Shown piece after piece: positions 8,473-15,474 of a stretch of 64,000 bases of DNA; the stretch's first letter is position 1, and every line of letters starts with the position of its first letter. The notes beneath the pieces are model-generated. The model ran no database searches. It saw only the letters and a list, made by a program, of their open reading frames with translations, and had not been told where the DNA came from. Source of the DNA: Dyella japonica A8 (GTDB taxonomy: Bacteria > Pseudomonadota > Gammaproteobacteria > Xanthomonadales > Rhodanobacteraceae); the NCBI RefSeq assembly GCF_000725385.1, contig NZ_CP008884.1, positions 3,968,001-4,032,000 of the forward strand, given 5' to 3'. Made by a program: the position numbers and the translations under genes.

Positions 8473-8638
8473 GGGCGACTCCCGACATGTCTGGGTGAGG
8501 TGCCATAGCGTAAGCAGGCCCCTCGGGACGCTGGCTGCCGTTCACCGTGCTGTTTCGGCGATTGGGCGAATCCCGCTGCCTGCTGCGCGGGAAGCCATGG
8601 CAGTCTCGGTGCGTCCCAACCACCATCGAGGCATTGCC

Positions 8639-9226
8639 ATGACACCGTTTGTTCGCCACGCCTTCGTCGCTGCCGTGTCGCTGGGCTTCACCGCCATCGC
8701 TGCCCAGGCCGTTGCCGCCGACGTCAGCGTCCCGGCCGCCCGTGCCACGGAATCCCATCAGTTCGACTTCCTGCTCGGCCAATGGCAGGTCAAGGGAGAG
8801 GTGAAAGCCACGGGCCTGTTCGCCCTGATTCACGGCGCACCCAAACTGTCGGGCCACTGGAAGGCCTGGCACGCCGTGGACGGCCAGGGCATCGAGGACG
8901 AACTGCGACTGACCGACGCCTCGGGCAATCCCCTGCCCCCGGTGCAATTCACGCGCATCTTTTCCCGCGAGGAAAACTGCTGGAAGATCACCGTGCTCGA
9001 TGCCGCCGAAGGCCATGCACAACCATCGACGGGTCACTGGCAAGACGGCGACATGGTGGTCACCGGCAACGCCGCGGACCACGAAGGCAAGCACTATCAA
9101 AGCCGCACCCATTTCACCGCCATCACATCGACGGGGTTCCGCATGGTGCAAGACCGCTCATACGATGAAGGAAAAACCTGGGAGACGGCTTACGTGACGC
9201 TCAACGCCAGTCGCACCGGTAGTTGA
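8639..9226 (+). CDS. Exported protein, DUF1579-like
   Basis: This 195-residue protein has a classic signal peptide (HAFVAAVSLGFTAIAAQAVA, cleavage near 27). The mature part starts SHQFDFLLGQWQVKGEV, which resembles the FDFLxGxW opening of DUF1579-type lipocalin-like domains, followed by alternating strands with conserved Trp and Gly. Such proteins have no firm function; ligand binding is a guess. GAGG seven bases before the ATG supports the start. The next gene, the sensor kinase, begins inside its stop codon (TTGA), so this protein is probably co-expressed with the two-component system and might be part of its signal chain. Confidence 0.65.
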   Translation: MTPFVRHAFVAAVSLGFTAIAAQAVAADVSVPAARATESHQFDFLLGQWQVKGEVKATGLFALIHGAPKLSGHWKAWHAVDGQGIEDELRLTDASGNPLPPVQFTRIFSREENCWKITVLDAAEGHAQPSTGHWQDGDMVVTGNAADHEGKHYQSRTHFTAITSTGFRMVQDRSYDEGKTWETAYVTLNASRTGS

Positions 9227-10302
9227 CCGGCGTGACGCACCCGTCATCGCCCACGCGCAGCTGGTTCTGGCTGCAGCTGATCATCGGCTGGCTGCCGATG
9301 TGGGCCTTCTTCACCGTCCTGATCGTCAACGTGCACGGCGCGCCTTTGGCTGGCGCCGCGTGGGTGGCGCTGCGCATGATCGTCAGCGGCGCCGTGGTGG
9401 GACTGGGTGTGCGCGTGCTGGTTCAGCGATGCCCGTGGCCCTACCCGTTCCACGTGTCTTTCCTGCTGATCCATGCGGTCGCCGCACCGTTGTATGCCTT
9501 GTTGTGGGCAGCGGCATACAGCCTGGTCGAAAGTCTGTTTCGTAGGCACCTGGTGTTCGCGGTGGGGCCAGGCCTGGGGCCTTTCATGCTGACCGGCATC
9601 TGGCTCTACGTGATGATCGCCGCGGTGGGCTACGCCCAACAGGCCGCCCAGCGCACCGCGCTGATCCAGGCGGCGACGGCGCGCGCGCAGCTCACCGCCC
9701 TGCACGCGCAGTTGCATCCGCACTTCCTGTTCAACGCGCTGCACACCGTGGTGCAGCTGATTCCGCTCGATCCCGTCCGGGCCAGCCATGCGGCGGAGCT
9801 GCTCGCGCAATTGCTGCGCTCGGCGCTGGAGGAGCAGCGCGACCTGGTGACCCTCGCCGAGGAATGGCGCTTCGTGGAACGCTATCTGGCGATCGAACAG
9901 CTGCGCTTCGGCGAACGGCTGCAGGTTGCGGCCACGCTGCCCGCCGACCTGATGGACGCCGCCTTGCCTTCGTTTGCGTTGCAGACGCTGGTGGAAAACG
10001 CCGTGCGGCACGGCGCTGCGCCCAAGCGCGGCACCACCCACCTGCATGTTCAGGCCAGCAACGAACATGGGCGCTTGTGCCTGATGGTCAGCGATGACGG
10101 CGTGGGCGCCGAACCCGCTGCCATGAACCAGGGCGGCGGAACGGGATTGCAGCGGCTGCGCGAACGGCTGACCTGGCTCTACGGCCGGAATGCCAGGCTG
10201 GATGTCCACGCGTCCCCGGCCGGCGTCACGGCCACGCTGCACTGGCCGGCGACCCAGATCGCGCGCAGCCCTCTCCACGCGGCGAGCCACGACGATGACT
10301 GA
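9223..10302 (+). CDS. LytS/AlgZ-type sensor histidine kinase
   Basis: The 359-residue kinase has four predicted membrane helices in residues 15-140 without a large sensor domain, then a His_kinase domain with LHPHFLFNALHT (His167 the expected phosphoacceptor), N box LVENAVRHG and nucleotide-binding DDGVGA and GGGTGLQRLRERL. This is the short kinase type paired with LytTR regulators. The start is TTG at 9223, overlapping the previous stop as TTGA; GTG at 9232 is the alternative. The regulator gene overlaps its end by eight bases. The signal is unknown, probably sensed in or at the membrane. Confidence 0.9.
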   Translation: MTGVTHPSSPTRSWFWLQLIIGWLPMWAFFTVLIVNVHGAPLAGAAWVALRMIVSGAVVGLGVRVLVQRCPWPYPFHVSFLLIHAVAAPLYALLWAAAYSLVESLFRRHLVFAVGPGLGPFMLTGIWLYVMIAAVGYAQQAAQRTALIQAATARAQLTALHAQLHPHFLFNALHTVVQLIPLDPVRASHAAELLAQLLRSALEEQRDLVTLAEEWRFVERYLAIEQLRFGERLQVAATLPADLMDAALPSFALQTLVENAVRHGAAPKRGTTHLHVQASNEHGRLCLMVSDDGVGAEPAAMNQGGGTGLQRLRERLTWLYGRNARLDVHASPAGVTATLHWPATQIARSPLHAASHDDD

Positions 10303-11044
10303 GCGCAACGCGGTGCCAACCCTCATCGTCGACGACGAGCCCCTGGCCCGCGCCGGCTTGCGTCACCTGTTGCAGGAGATCGACTGGATTCGCTGCGTAG
10401 GCGAAGCGGCGGATGGCGAGGCCGCCATCGAGGCGATTCACCGGTTGCAGCCCGAGCTGATCTTGCTGGATGTGCAGATGCCCGGGTGCTCAGGCATCGA
10501 CGTGTTGCGTCGCCTGCCGCCGCCTGCTCCGCGCATCATCTTCACCACCGCATACGCCGAACACGCCGTGGCCGCCTTCGAACTCGGCGCGCTCGATTAC
10601 CTGCTCAAACCCTTTGGGGCGAGCCGCCTCGCCACGGCCCTCGACCGGGTTCGCGCCTCGCTGGGCGAACCCCTGCCACCCGCACTCGACCGCTACGGCG
10701 AGATGCTGGCCCATGGCCCCATGCAACGGCTTTTCGTGCGCAGCGGACGCAGCATCCAGCCGCTGGCCGTGGCCGACATCTACTGGTTCGAGGCGGTGGG
10801 CGACTACGTGATGGCGCACACCGCCAGCGGCGACTACGTCCTGCACCTGGCACTCAGCCGCCTTGAGGCGCGACTGGACCCTCAGTGCTTTGCCCGCATC
10901 CATCGCGCGCACCTCATCAATCTCGGCCAGCTGACGCGCTTCCGGCGTGAGCTTGATGGCCGGCTGACGGCCGTCCTGCATAACGGCACGGCATTGCCGG
11001 TCAGCAAAAGCAAGGCACAGGTGTTTCGCGAACTGGCGCGTTGA
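10295..11044 (+). CDS. LytTR family response regulator
   Basis: This 249-residue protein has a receiver domain (acidic pair Asp13/Asp14, phosphoacceptor Asp59 in LLDVQMPG, Lys of LLKPFG) followed by a C-terminal LytTR DNA-binding domain starting near RLFVRSGRSIQPLAV and including FARIHRAHLINL. LytTR regulators bind imperfect direct repeats and often control envelope or alginate-like functions (AlgR, LytR). The ATG overlaps the kinase stop by eight bases, so the two form a unit. No downstream gene in the same direction follows, so the targets are elsewhere or include the co-transcribed exported protein. Confidence 0.9.
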   Translation: MTERNAVPTLIVDDEPLARAGLRHLLQEIDWIRCVGEAADGEAAIEAIHRLQPELILLDVQMPGCSGIDVLRRLPPPAPRIIFTTAYAEHAVAAFELGALDYLLKPFGASRLATALDRVRASLGEPLPPALDRYGEMLAHGPMQRLFVRSGRSIQPLAVADIYWFEAVGDYVMAHTASGDYVLHLALSRLEARLDPQCFARIHRAHLINLGQLTRFRRELDGRLTAVLHNGTALPVSKSKAQVFRELAR

Positions 11045-11081
11045 TCACGCCCGGCAATACACGCTGCTTGTAGCCACGGGC

Positions 11082-11711
11082 TCAGCCCGGCGACGCCTTC
11101 ATATGCGCAAGCAGGTGTTTGGCCGCGCCGTCCAGATGTCCCTCCAGCACCTGAAGGGCCTGCTCCGTGTCGCCCCGGCGCAGATGCTTCACCATCGCGC
11201 CATGTTCGCCCAGCCATCGCGGTTTCTTGGCCGGCATGGTGGCGTACGCACTGACGAACAGAACGCAGGTCCGGCGCAGCGCTTCGATCATCGCAAGCTG
11301 CCGCTGTCGCCCGGCAAGCTGATAGATCGCCCGGTGAAACGCCCAATCGCCATCCGCCCAATCGGGGCCACCGGCGTCCAAGTCGGACTTGAGCCGTACG
11401 CGGTCGATTTCCTCAAGGGCCGCTGGCGTCATCACCGCCGCCGCCCGCCTCAGGCAATCGCCCTCCAGCAGGATGCGCAAGTCATAGATCTCGCGAACTT
11501 CGGCAGGAGTCAGGCTGATGGCCCTGGCGCCACGGTTGGCCGCGATTTCAATCAGCCCTTCACCGGCCAGGATGCGCAGCGCATCCCGAATGGGAATGCG
11601 GCTGACGCCGAAACGCTGGGCGAGCTCGACCTGGGAAAGATCAGCCCCGGGACGCAGAAGGCCTGACATCAGCTCGCCGCGCAATTGGCTGGCTATCGTT
11701 TCCGGTGTCAT
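11082..11711 (-). CDS. GntR family transcriptional regulator (FCD type)
   Basis: The product is 209 residues. The N-terminal winged helix contains LSQVELAQRFGVSRIPIRDALRILAGEGLIEI, the canonical GntR HTH with IPIRDAL recognition segment, and the C-terminal all-helical FCD ligand-binding domain has the metal-binding D/H positions (about DWAFHRAIY and GEHGAMVKHLRRGD). It is transcribed away from osmC, and the shared gap holds a perfect 16-bp palindrome over both promoters, so it most likely represses itself and osmC until an effector, probably a small carboxylate, binds. An open frame continues upstream of this ATG but crosses the operator and has no coding character. Confidence 0.9.
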   Translation of the reverse strand: MTPETIASQLRGELMSGLLRPGADLSQVELAQRFGVSRIPIRDALRILAGEGLIEIAANRGARAISLTPAEVREIYDLRILLEGDCLRRAAAVMTPAALEEIDRVRLKSDLDAGGPDWADGDWAFHRAIYQLAGRQRQLAMIEALRRTCVLFVSAYATMPAKKPRWLGEHGAMVKHLRRGDTEQALQVLEGHLDGAAKHLLAHMKASPG

Positions 11712-11728
11712 CGCGGCGCGCCTCGCAT

Positions 11729-11765
11729 TTGCCTTCGCTGAAACCCAAGTGTATACATGTATACA
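11729..11765 (+). promoter_or_regulatory. osmC promoter with overlapping GntR operator
   Basis: TTGCCT (11729-11734), a 17-base spacer and TATACA (11752-11757) form a sigma-70 promoter reading toward osmC. TGTATACATGTATACA at 11750-11765 is a perfect palindrome made of two tandem TGTATACA units and covers the -10. On the other strand TTGAGT (11777-11772) and TATACA (11755-11750), 16 apart, would drive gntR. A repressor bound here would block both directions. Confidence 0.65.
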
Positions 11766-11786
11766 TCTACAACTCAAGGACCGCAG

Positions 11787-12257
11787 ATGGCCAGGAATCA
11801 TGACTTCACGGCGGAGATCGTCTGGACGGGCGACCGCGGCGAGGGAACCAAGACCTATCGCGGCTACGACCGCACCTGGCGCATTACCACGCCGGGCAAG
11901 GCAGCCATTGAGTGTTCGAACGACCCGATGCTTGGAGGCGACCCTTCCAAGCCCAATCCGGAAGATCTGCTGCTGGCAAGCCTCTCCGCCTGCCACATGC
12001 TCTGGTATCTGCACCTGGCAAGTAACGCCGGTATCGTCGTGAAGCAGTACGAAGACAACCCGCTGGGTGTCGGCGAAACCGGATCACGCGGCGAAGGACG
12101 TTTCATCCGTGCCGTGCTTCGGCCGAAGATCGTCGTGGAACGCGGCGCAGACCTCGCCAAGGCCGACGCGCTGCACCATGCCGTCCATGATTTCTGCTTC
12201 ATCGCCCGATCGGTCAATTTTCCGATCAGCTATGAGGCGACCTATATCGACATTTGA
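11787..12257 (+). CDS. OsmC family protein
   Basis: The 156-residue protein carries both OsmC-family cysteine regions: SACHMLWYLHLA at about 79-90 and HDFCFIARSVN near the C-terminus, the pair that reduces organic hydroperoxides in Ohr/OsmC proteins. The rest (PEDLLLASL before the first Cys) is also typical. AAGGA six bases before the ATG fixes the start. It is transcribed divergently from a GntR regulator with a shared operator, which suggests induction by a small-molecule effector instead of the usual OhrR or sigma-S control. Peroxidase activity with organic peroxides is likely; YhfA-like subgroups without known substrate cannot be excluded. Confidence 0.88.
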   Translation: MARNHDFTAEIVWTGDRGEGTKTYRGYDRTWRITTPGKAAIECSNDPMLGGDPSKPNPEDLLLASLSACHMLWYLHLASNAGIVVKQYEDNPLGVGETGSRGEGRFIRAVLRPKIVVERGADLAKADALHHAVHDFCFIARSVNFPISYEATYIDI

Positions 12258-12289
12258 TGGCCGGGCGAGAACGCGTGCCGTGACACCAT

Positions 12290-12313
12290 GTCTGCGCTGG
12301 GTCGGAAGCGGAC
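12290..12313 (+). repeat. Palindromic repeat copy A (arms GTCTGCG / AAGCGGAC)
   Basis: This is a one-sided diverged copy of the 24-bp element GTCCGCTT-TGGGTCGG-AAGCGGAC. It lies between the osmC stop and the convergent small membrane-protein gene, 38 bases from the latter's stop. A run CCTTTTT follows on the plus strand, so this copy could also terminate osmC. Confidence 0.75.
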
Positions 12314-12350
12314 CTTTTTCGTGTCACTTCCGCGCGCCAGCCCGGAGACA

Positions 12351-12782
12351 CTACGAACGTCGCTTGCAGGTGACTGGTTCTGTCGAGTCATCCAAGAGGT
12401 CGTCGGACAGCCGCCGCTCGATGCCGAATGGAAACGTCTCGAAAACCATGAGTTCGGTCCGCTCTCCGACATACACCGCGCGACATGTCAAAGCACCCTG
12501 TCGTAGCTCAAGGTCCGGCTTGATCCAGGGATCCAGCGCTAGACCCAGGGCGAGCACCCACAACGTCCCCAGATAGGCCGTCGATATCGCAAACCTCACC
12601 AGTACGGTGAAGATCCGGTAGCGGATACCTCGAACCCAGGTGAGCGCCAAGACGGCCGCGCCAGTAAGGGCAATAAACACGATCAGCACGTTGGCCGTGA
12701 TCGCCGCGAACGAAACGCGCACCATCACTGCTAACGCGACTACGGCCCAAAGTACGGCCACACCCAAGGCGGTGTTTCGCAT
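12351..12782 (-). CDS. Small membrane protein of unknown function
   Basis: This is a 143-residue protein with three predicted membrane helices (about 5-22, 26-47, 57-82) and a soluble C-terminal half containing AVYVGERTELMVFETFPFG. No family is recognised. The ATG at 12782 has AAGGA four bases before it; the next ATG upstream at 12800 has none. Still longer in-frame starts run back through repeat copy B and give the artefact MSASDPKRT. Repeats A and B bracket the gene, 38 bases past the stop and 74 before the start. Confidence 0.6.
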   Translation of the reverse strand: MRNTALGVAVLWAVVALAVMVRVSFAAITANVLIVFIALTGAAVLALTWVRGIRYRIFTVLVRFAISTAYLGTLWVLALGLALDPWIKPDLELRQGALTCRAVYVGERTELMVFETFPFGIERRLSDDLLDDSTEPVTCKRRS

Positions 12783-12855
12783 GATTTCCTTCGCCTGCAT
12801 CCGGATCGAATCGCGAAGGTGATCTTCAGCACGGTTCCAACGATGGTCGAAACAT

Positions 12856-12879
12856 GTCCGCTTTGGGTCGGAAGCGGAC
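12856..12879 (+). repeat. Palindromic repeat copy B (consensus)
   Basis: This perfect copy has arms GTCCGCTT and AAGCGGAC around loop TGGGTCGG, extended by A/T to TGTCC...GGACA. It sits between two small minus-strand genes, 74 bases before one start and 37 after the other's stop. Confidence 0.85.
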
Positions 12880-12915
12880 ATTTCACAACCAGGGTGTAAT
12901 GAAGAAGCACCTGGC

Positions 12916-13254
12916 CTATTTCGGCGGGAACCGAGGGATAGTGCCATTCAGCCAAGGAATCTCGCGGAGCGGGACACCGCTTTGAAGAGCACTGGCCTCA
13001 TCACTTGTCAGCCACACCCCATGGGCGTCGAAGTAGAAGCGACCGCCATCAACCAGTGAAACCGTTTTAGATATGTGCTCAACACTTCTGCGTCGCAGAA
13101 GTTCTTGTGGGACGCACTCGGTAACGAACATCACTTCCGGCAAATCGGTAAGCGCGTTCTCTTCCAACAAACGGAGTTCACGCTCTCCACCTTCGAGTTC
13201 AACGAGTGCCAAGCGATAGCGCTTGTCTTTCTGCACATCAGCAATCTTCCACAC
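12916..13254 (-). CDS. Hypothetical protein
   Basis: The 112-residue soluble protein begins near VWKIADVQKDKRYRLALVELEGGERELRLLEE and ends in IPWLNGTIPRFPPK; no signal peptide, helix or known motif is visible. The charged, periodic N-terminal half could be a small beta-barrel fold. The start is not certain: GTG at 13254 follows AGGGGGGA and is preferred; GTG at 13278 has no ribosome site. Repeat C lies 36 bases before this start and repeat B 37 bases after the stop. Coding potential is judged only from the long open frame and its neat fit between repeats. Confidence 0.5.
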   Translation of the reverse strand: MWKIADVQKDKRYRLALVELEGGERELRLLEENALTDLPEVMFVTECVPQELLRRRSVEHISKTVSLVDGGRFYFDAHGVWLTSDEASALQSGVPLREIPWLNGTIPRFPPK

Positions 13255-13289
13255 GGTCCCCCCTGATAAAAGCGCCACGCCCGTGAAAG

Positions 13290-13313
13290 GTCCGCTCTGG
13301 GTCGAAAGCGGAC
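13290..13313 (+). repeat. Palindromic repeat copy C
   Basis: GTCCGCTC-TGGGTCGA-AAGCGGAC, two changes from consensus, both outside the six outer stem bases. It lies 12 bases beyond the stop of one small minus-strand gene and 36 bases before the start of the next. Confidence 0.85.
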
Positions 13314-13324
13314 ATTACCTATAC

Positions 13325-13654
13325 CTATTTGGAGCCATGGTACAGAGGATCGTCCAAGTCGTTGGGCCAAACAGATAGCCCGGGCAAGTCATCCAGCCAC
13401 CTACCCAGTGCCTTCGCCTCAGCCTTCGATGCGACACACACATCCCCACAGGCATATAAGTTTCCGATTCCATCAACCGCGAGGACGGAGTCGACTACTA
13501 GCTGGCCGGAGAAGCCTGCTGGGGGAGCGTCCACGGCAACTTCGGACAAGTCGATACTCGCCCCGGGGCCGCTCGGAATGGCAATGTCGACGTCGCCATT
13601 CGCGTGACCGTAGGAGCCACCTACGTAGAAGATGCTGAAATCAATGCGGACCAT
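13325..13654 (-). CDS. Hypothetical protein
   Basis: This 109-residue protein starts MVRIDFSIFYVGGSYGHANGDVDIAIP and ends LPGLSVWPNDLDDPLYHGSK, with two Cys close together in ACGDVCVA. No signal peptide or membrane helix is present and no family is recognised; the N-terminal third, with GDVDIAIP, suggests a beta-rich fold. GAGAGGGGC just before the ATG at 13654 decides the start over one five codons upstream. It is tightly bracketed by repeat D (25 bases before the start) and repeat C (12 bases after the stop). Confidence 0.55.
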   Translation of the reverse strand: MVRIDFSIFYVGGSYGHANGDVDIAIPSGPGASIDLSEVAVDAPPAGFSGQLVVDSVLAVDGIGNLYACGDVCVASKAEAKALGRWLDDLPGLSVWPNDLDDPLYHGSK

Positions 13655-13678
13655 CCTTGCCCCTCTCAATTTTGCGAT

Positions 13679-13702
13679 GTCCGCTTTGGGTCGGAAGCGG
13701 AC
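13679..13702 (+). repeat. Palindromic repeat copy D (consensus)
   Basis: Identical in stem and loop to copy B. It separates the small hypothetical gene on its left from the DoxX gene on its right, 57 bases after the DoxX stop. In one reading frame it translates as MSALGRKRT, the source of false ORF starts. Confidence 0.85.
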
Positions 13703-13758
13703 ACTCGATATACCACTGAATCGATCCTTCCGCCCTGTTGGTCACCCGACGAACAACT

Positions 13759-14163
13759 TCAAGCACCGTTGCCGCCGCGCAACCGATACGGCCCATCGCC
13801 CAGCATGGCCTGCAGAACCAGAAGACACGACCACACCAGCGGCAACTCCGCTCCCGCGCCCGTGAAGTAGAAACCTTTGCGCACGGCCCAGAACTGTGTT
13901 GCACCGAGCATCATGGGCAGCGCGTAGAGACTCACCCATCGCGTGCCGATGCCGGGAATGAGCAGCAGCGCGCCGGCGAGCTCGGCGGAAAACACATACC
14001 AGGGAACGAACGCGGGATAGCCGTTCGTGGCGAAGCCTGCCCACCAGCGTGGCAGGCCGCCGGGAAGCATCGCGAACTTCCAGTAGAGATGCGCGAGGAA
14101 CAAGGAACCGAGCAGCACCCGGAGTAGCAACGGCGCGTATCGGGCCATGCGGTCTGAGCTCAT
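13759..14163 (-). CDS. DoxX family membrane protein
   Basis: This is a 134-residue protein with four membrane helices and the DoxX pattern: LLRVLLGSLFLAHLYWKF in helix 1, PWYVFSAELAGALLLIPGIGTRW in helix 2, and helices 3 and 4 ending DGPYRLRG. DoxX/SURF4-like proteins are small inner-membrane proteins linked to redox stress and, in some cases, quinone or sulfur metabolism; the substrate here is unknown. GGGGGAGG seven bases before the ATG at 14163 sets the start. It is divergent from the secreted hydrolase, with about 300 bases between. Confidence 0.85.
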   Translation of the reverse strand: MSSDRMARYAPLLLRVLLGSLFLAHLYWKFAMLPGGLPRWWAGFATNGYPAFVPWYVFSAELAGALLLIPGIGTRWVSLYALPMMLGATQFWAVRKGFYFTGAGAELPLVWSCLLVLQAMLGDGPYRLRGGNGA

Positions 14164-14467
14164 GACGTGCCTCCCCCGGGCCATCTGCAGAGCTGGGTTG
14201 CGCCGGGGTCCATGGCAGCGAAGCGGCCCCGCCTAGAACGGGATGTTATGCCACAGGGCAACGCCGGCACAGCCACGCGCCAGCTGCTGCCCGGAGAATT
14301 GCCTCCCAGAACGTCCACGGCGGGTTGCGGCCTTGGTCGAAGGAACGGCCAGGCAGCTCGATCACGCGCGCGTGACACGCCCTGCCTTGAACTACCCCGC
14401 ACACGAGGAGGCCACCGGCCTCGATCGTCCAGGGGCACTACCCGATCCAACCCTTCCGGAGGGAGTC
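14164..14467. other. Intergenic region between DoxX and the secreted hydrolase
   Basis: A 304-base gap between divergent genes that must hold two promoters. Only the two ribosome sites at its ends can be pointed to; no clear operator, RNA or coding sequence was seen. Confidence 0.5.
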
Positions 14468-15409
14468 ATGTCGATGATTCGCCTGATGCCCGCAGTGTGC
14501 CTGCTGGTGGGCCTGAGCCTGCCCGTGGCCGCCACTGTTCAACCCTTTCCGCCCTCGTTTCGCGTCCAGGACATCCAGACGGACGGCGCCACGATTCACG
14601 TGCGCGTTGGCGGCAAGGGGCCGGCTGTCGTCCTGCTGCATGGTTTCGGCGACACCGGCGACATGTGGGCGCCGCTGGCTGCGGACCTGGCGCGCAACCA
14701 TACCGTCGTGGTGCCCGACCTGCGCGGCATGGGCCTTTCCTCGCATCCCGAAGACGGTTACGACAAGCGCACGCAGGCGGCGGACATCCGCAGCGTGCTG
14801 ACCCACTTGGGCATCGACCACTCGGCGGTCGTGGGGCACGACATCGGCACGATGGTGGCGTACGCCTATGCCGCCCGGTATCCCGACAAGACGGACCGCC
14901 TCGTCGTGATGGATGCGCCCGTGCCCGGCATCCCGCCGTGGGATCAGATCGTGCGCCTGCCCGCGCTGTGGCATTTCGACTTCGGCGGCCCGGATATGGA
15001 GCGGCTCGTCGCCGGCCGCGAGCGTATTTATCTGGACCGCTTCTGGAACGAATTCGCGGGTGATCCCTCGAAGGTGGACGAAGCCACGCGGCAACACTAC
15101 GCCGGGCTTTACGCCAGGCCCGGCGCCATGCACGACGCGTTTGCGCAGTTCCGCGCCATCCGCAAGGATGCCGAGGACAACCAGGCTGCCATGGCGACCC
15201 GGCTCACCATGCCGGTGCTGGCGATCGGCGGCGAAAAGTCGTTCGGCGCGAACGAAGCCATCGTGATGCGCAACGCCGCTACCCACGTGACCGAACTCGT
15301 CGTCCCGCAGGCGGGCCACTGGCTGATGGAAGAAGCGCCGGGCATCACCATCGCCGCCGTCCATCACTTCATCGATGGAGAACCGGTGGTCTCTGCCGTA
15401 ACGAAGTGA
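14468..15409 (+). CDS. Exported alpha/beta hydrolase with Asp nucleophile (epoxide hydrolase/dehalogenase-like)
   Basis: The 313-residue protein has a signal peptide (about 1-23) and a complete alpha/beta-hydrolase core: oxyanion motif HGFG at 58-61, nucleophile elbow GHDIG with Asp125 where esterases have Ser, and a catalytic His in QAGHWLMEEAP near 288. Asp nucleophiles are the mark of epoxide hydrolases and haloalkane or fluoroacetate dehalogenases; most such enzymes are cytoplasmic, so an exported one is notable. GGAGGGAG precedes the ATG. It is monocistronic and convergent with the desaturase gene. Reaction class is likely; substrate unknown. Confidence 0.88.
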   Translation: MSMIRLMPAVCLLVGLSLPVAATVQPFPPSFRVQDIQTDGATIHVRVGGKGPAVVLLHGFGDTGDMWAPLAADLARNHTVVVPDLRGMGLSSHPEDGYDKRTQAADIRSVLTHLGIDHSAVVGHDIGTMVAYAYAARYPDKTDRLVVMDAPVPGIPPWDQIVRLPALWHFDFGGPDMERLVAGRERIYLDRFWNEFAGDPSKVDEATRQHYAGLYARPGAMHDAFAQFRAIRKDAEDNQAAMATRLTMPVLAIGGEKSFGANEAIVMRNAATHVTELVVPQAGHWLMEEAPGITIAAVHHFIDGEPVVSAVTK

Positions 15410-15474
15410 CGTCGGCTCACCGGGGTGATCGCGACGAATCGAAAACGGCCCTCGACGAACGAGGAAGACAGGGA

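Noticed and set aside
12290..13702. Integron attC sites
   Set aside because: The repeats lack the RYYYAAC/GTTRRRY core boxes and have a symmetric 8-bp stem; no integrase gene is present in the window.
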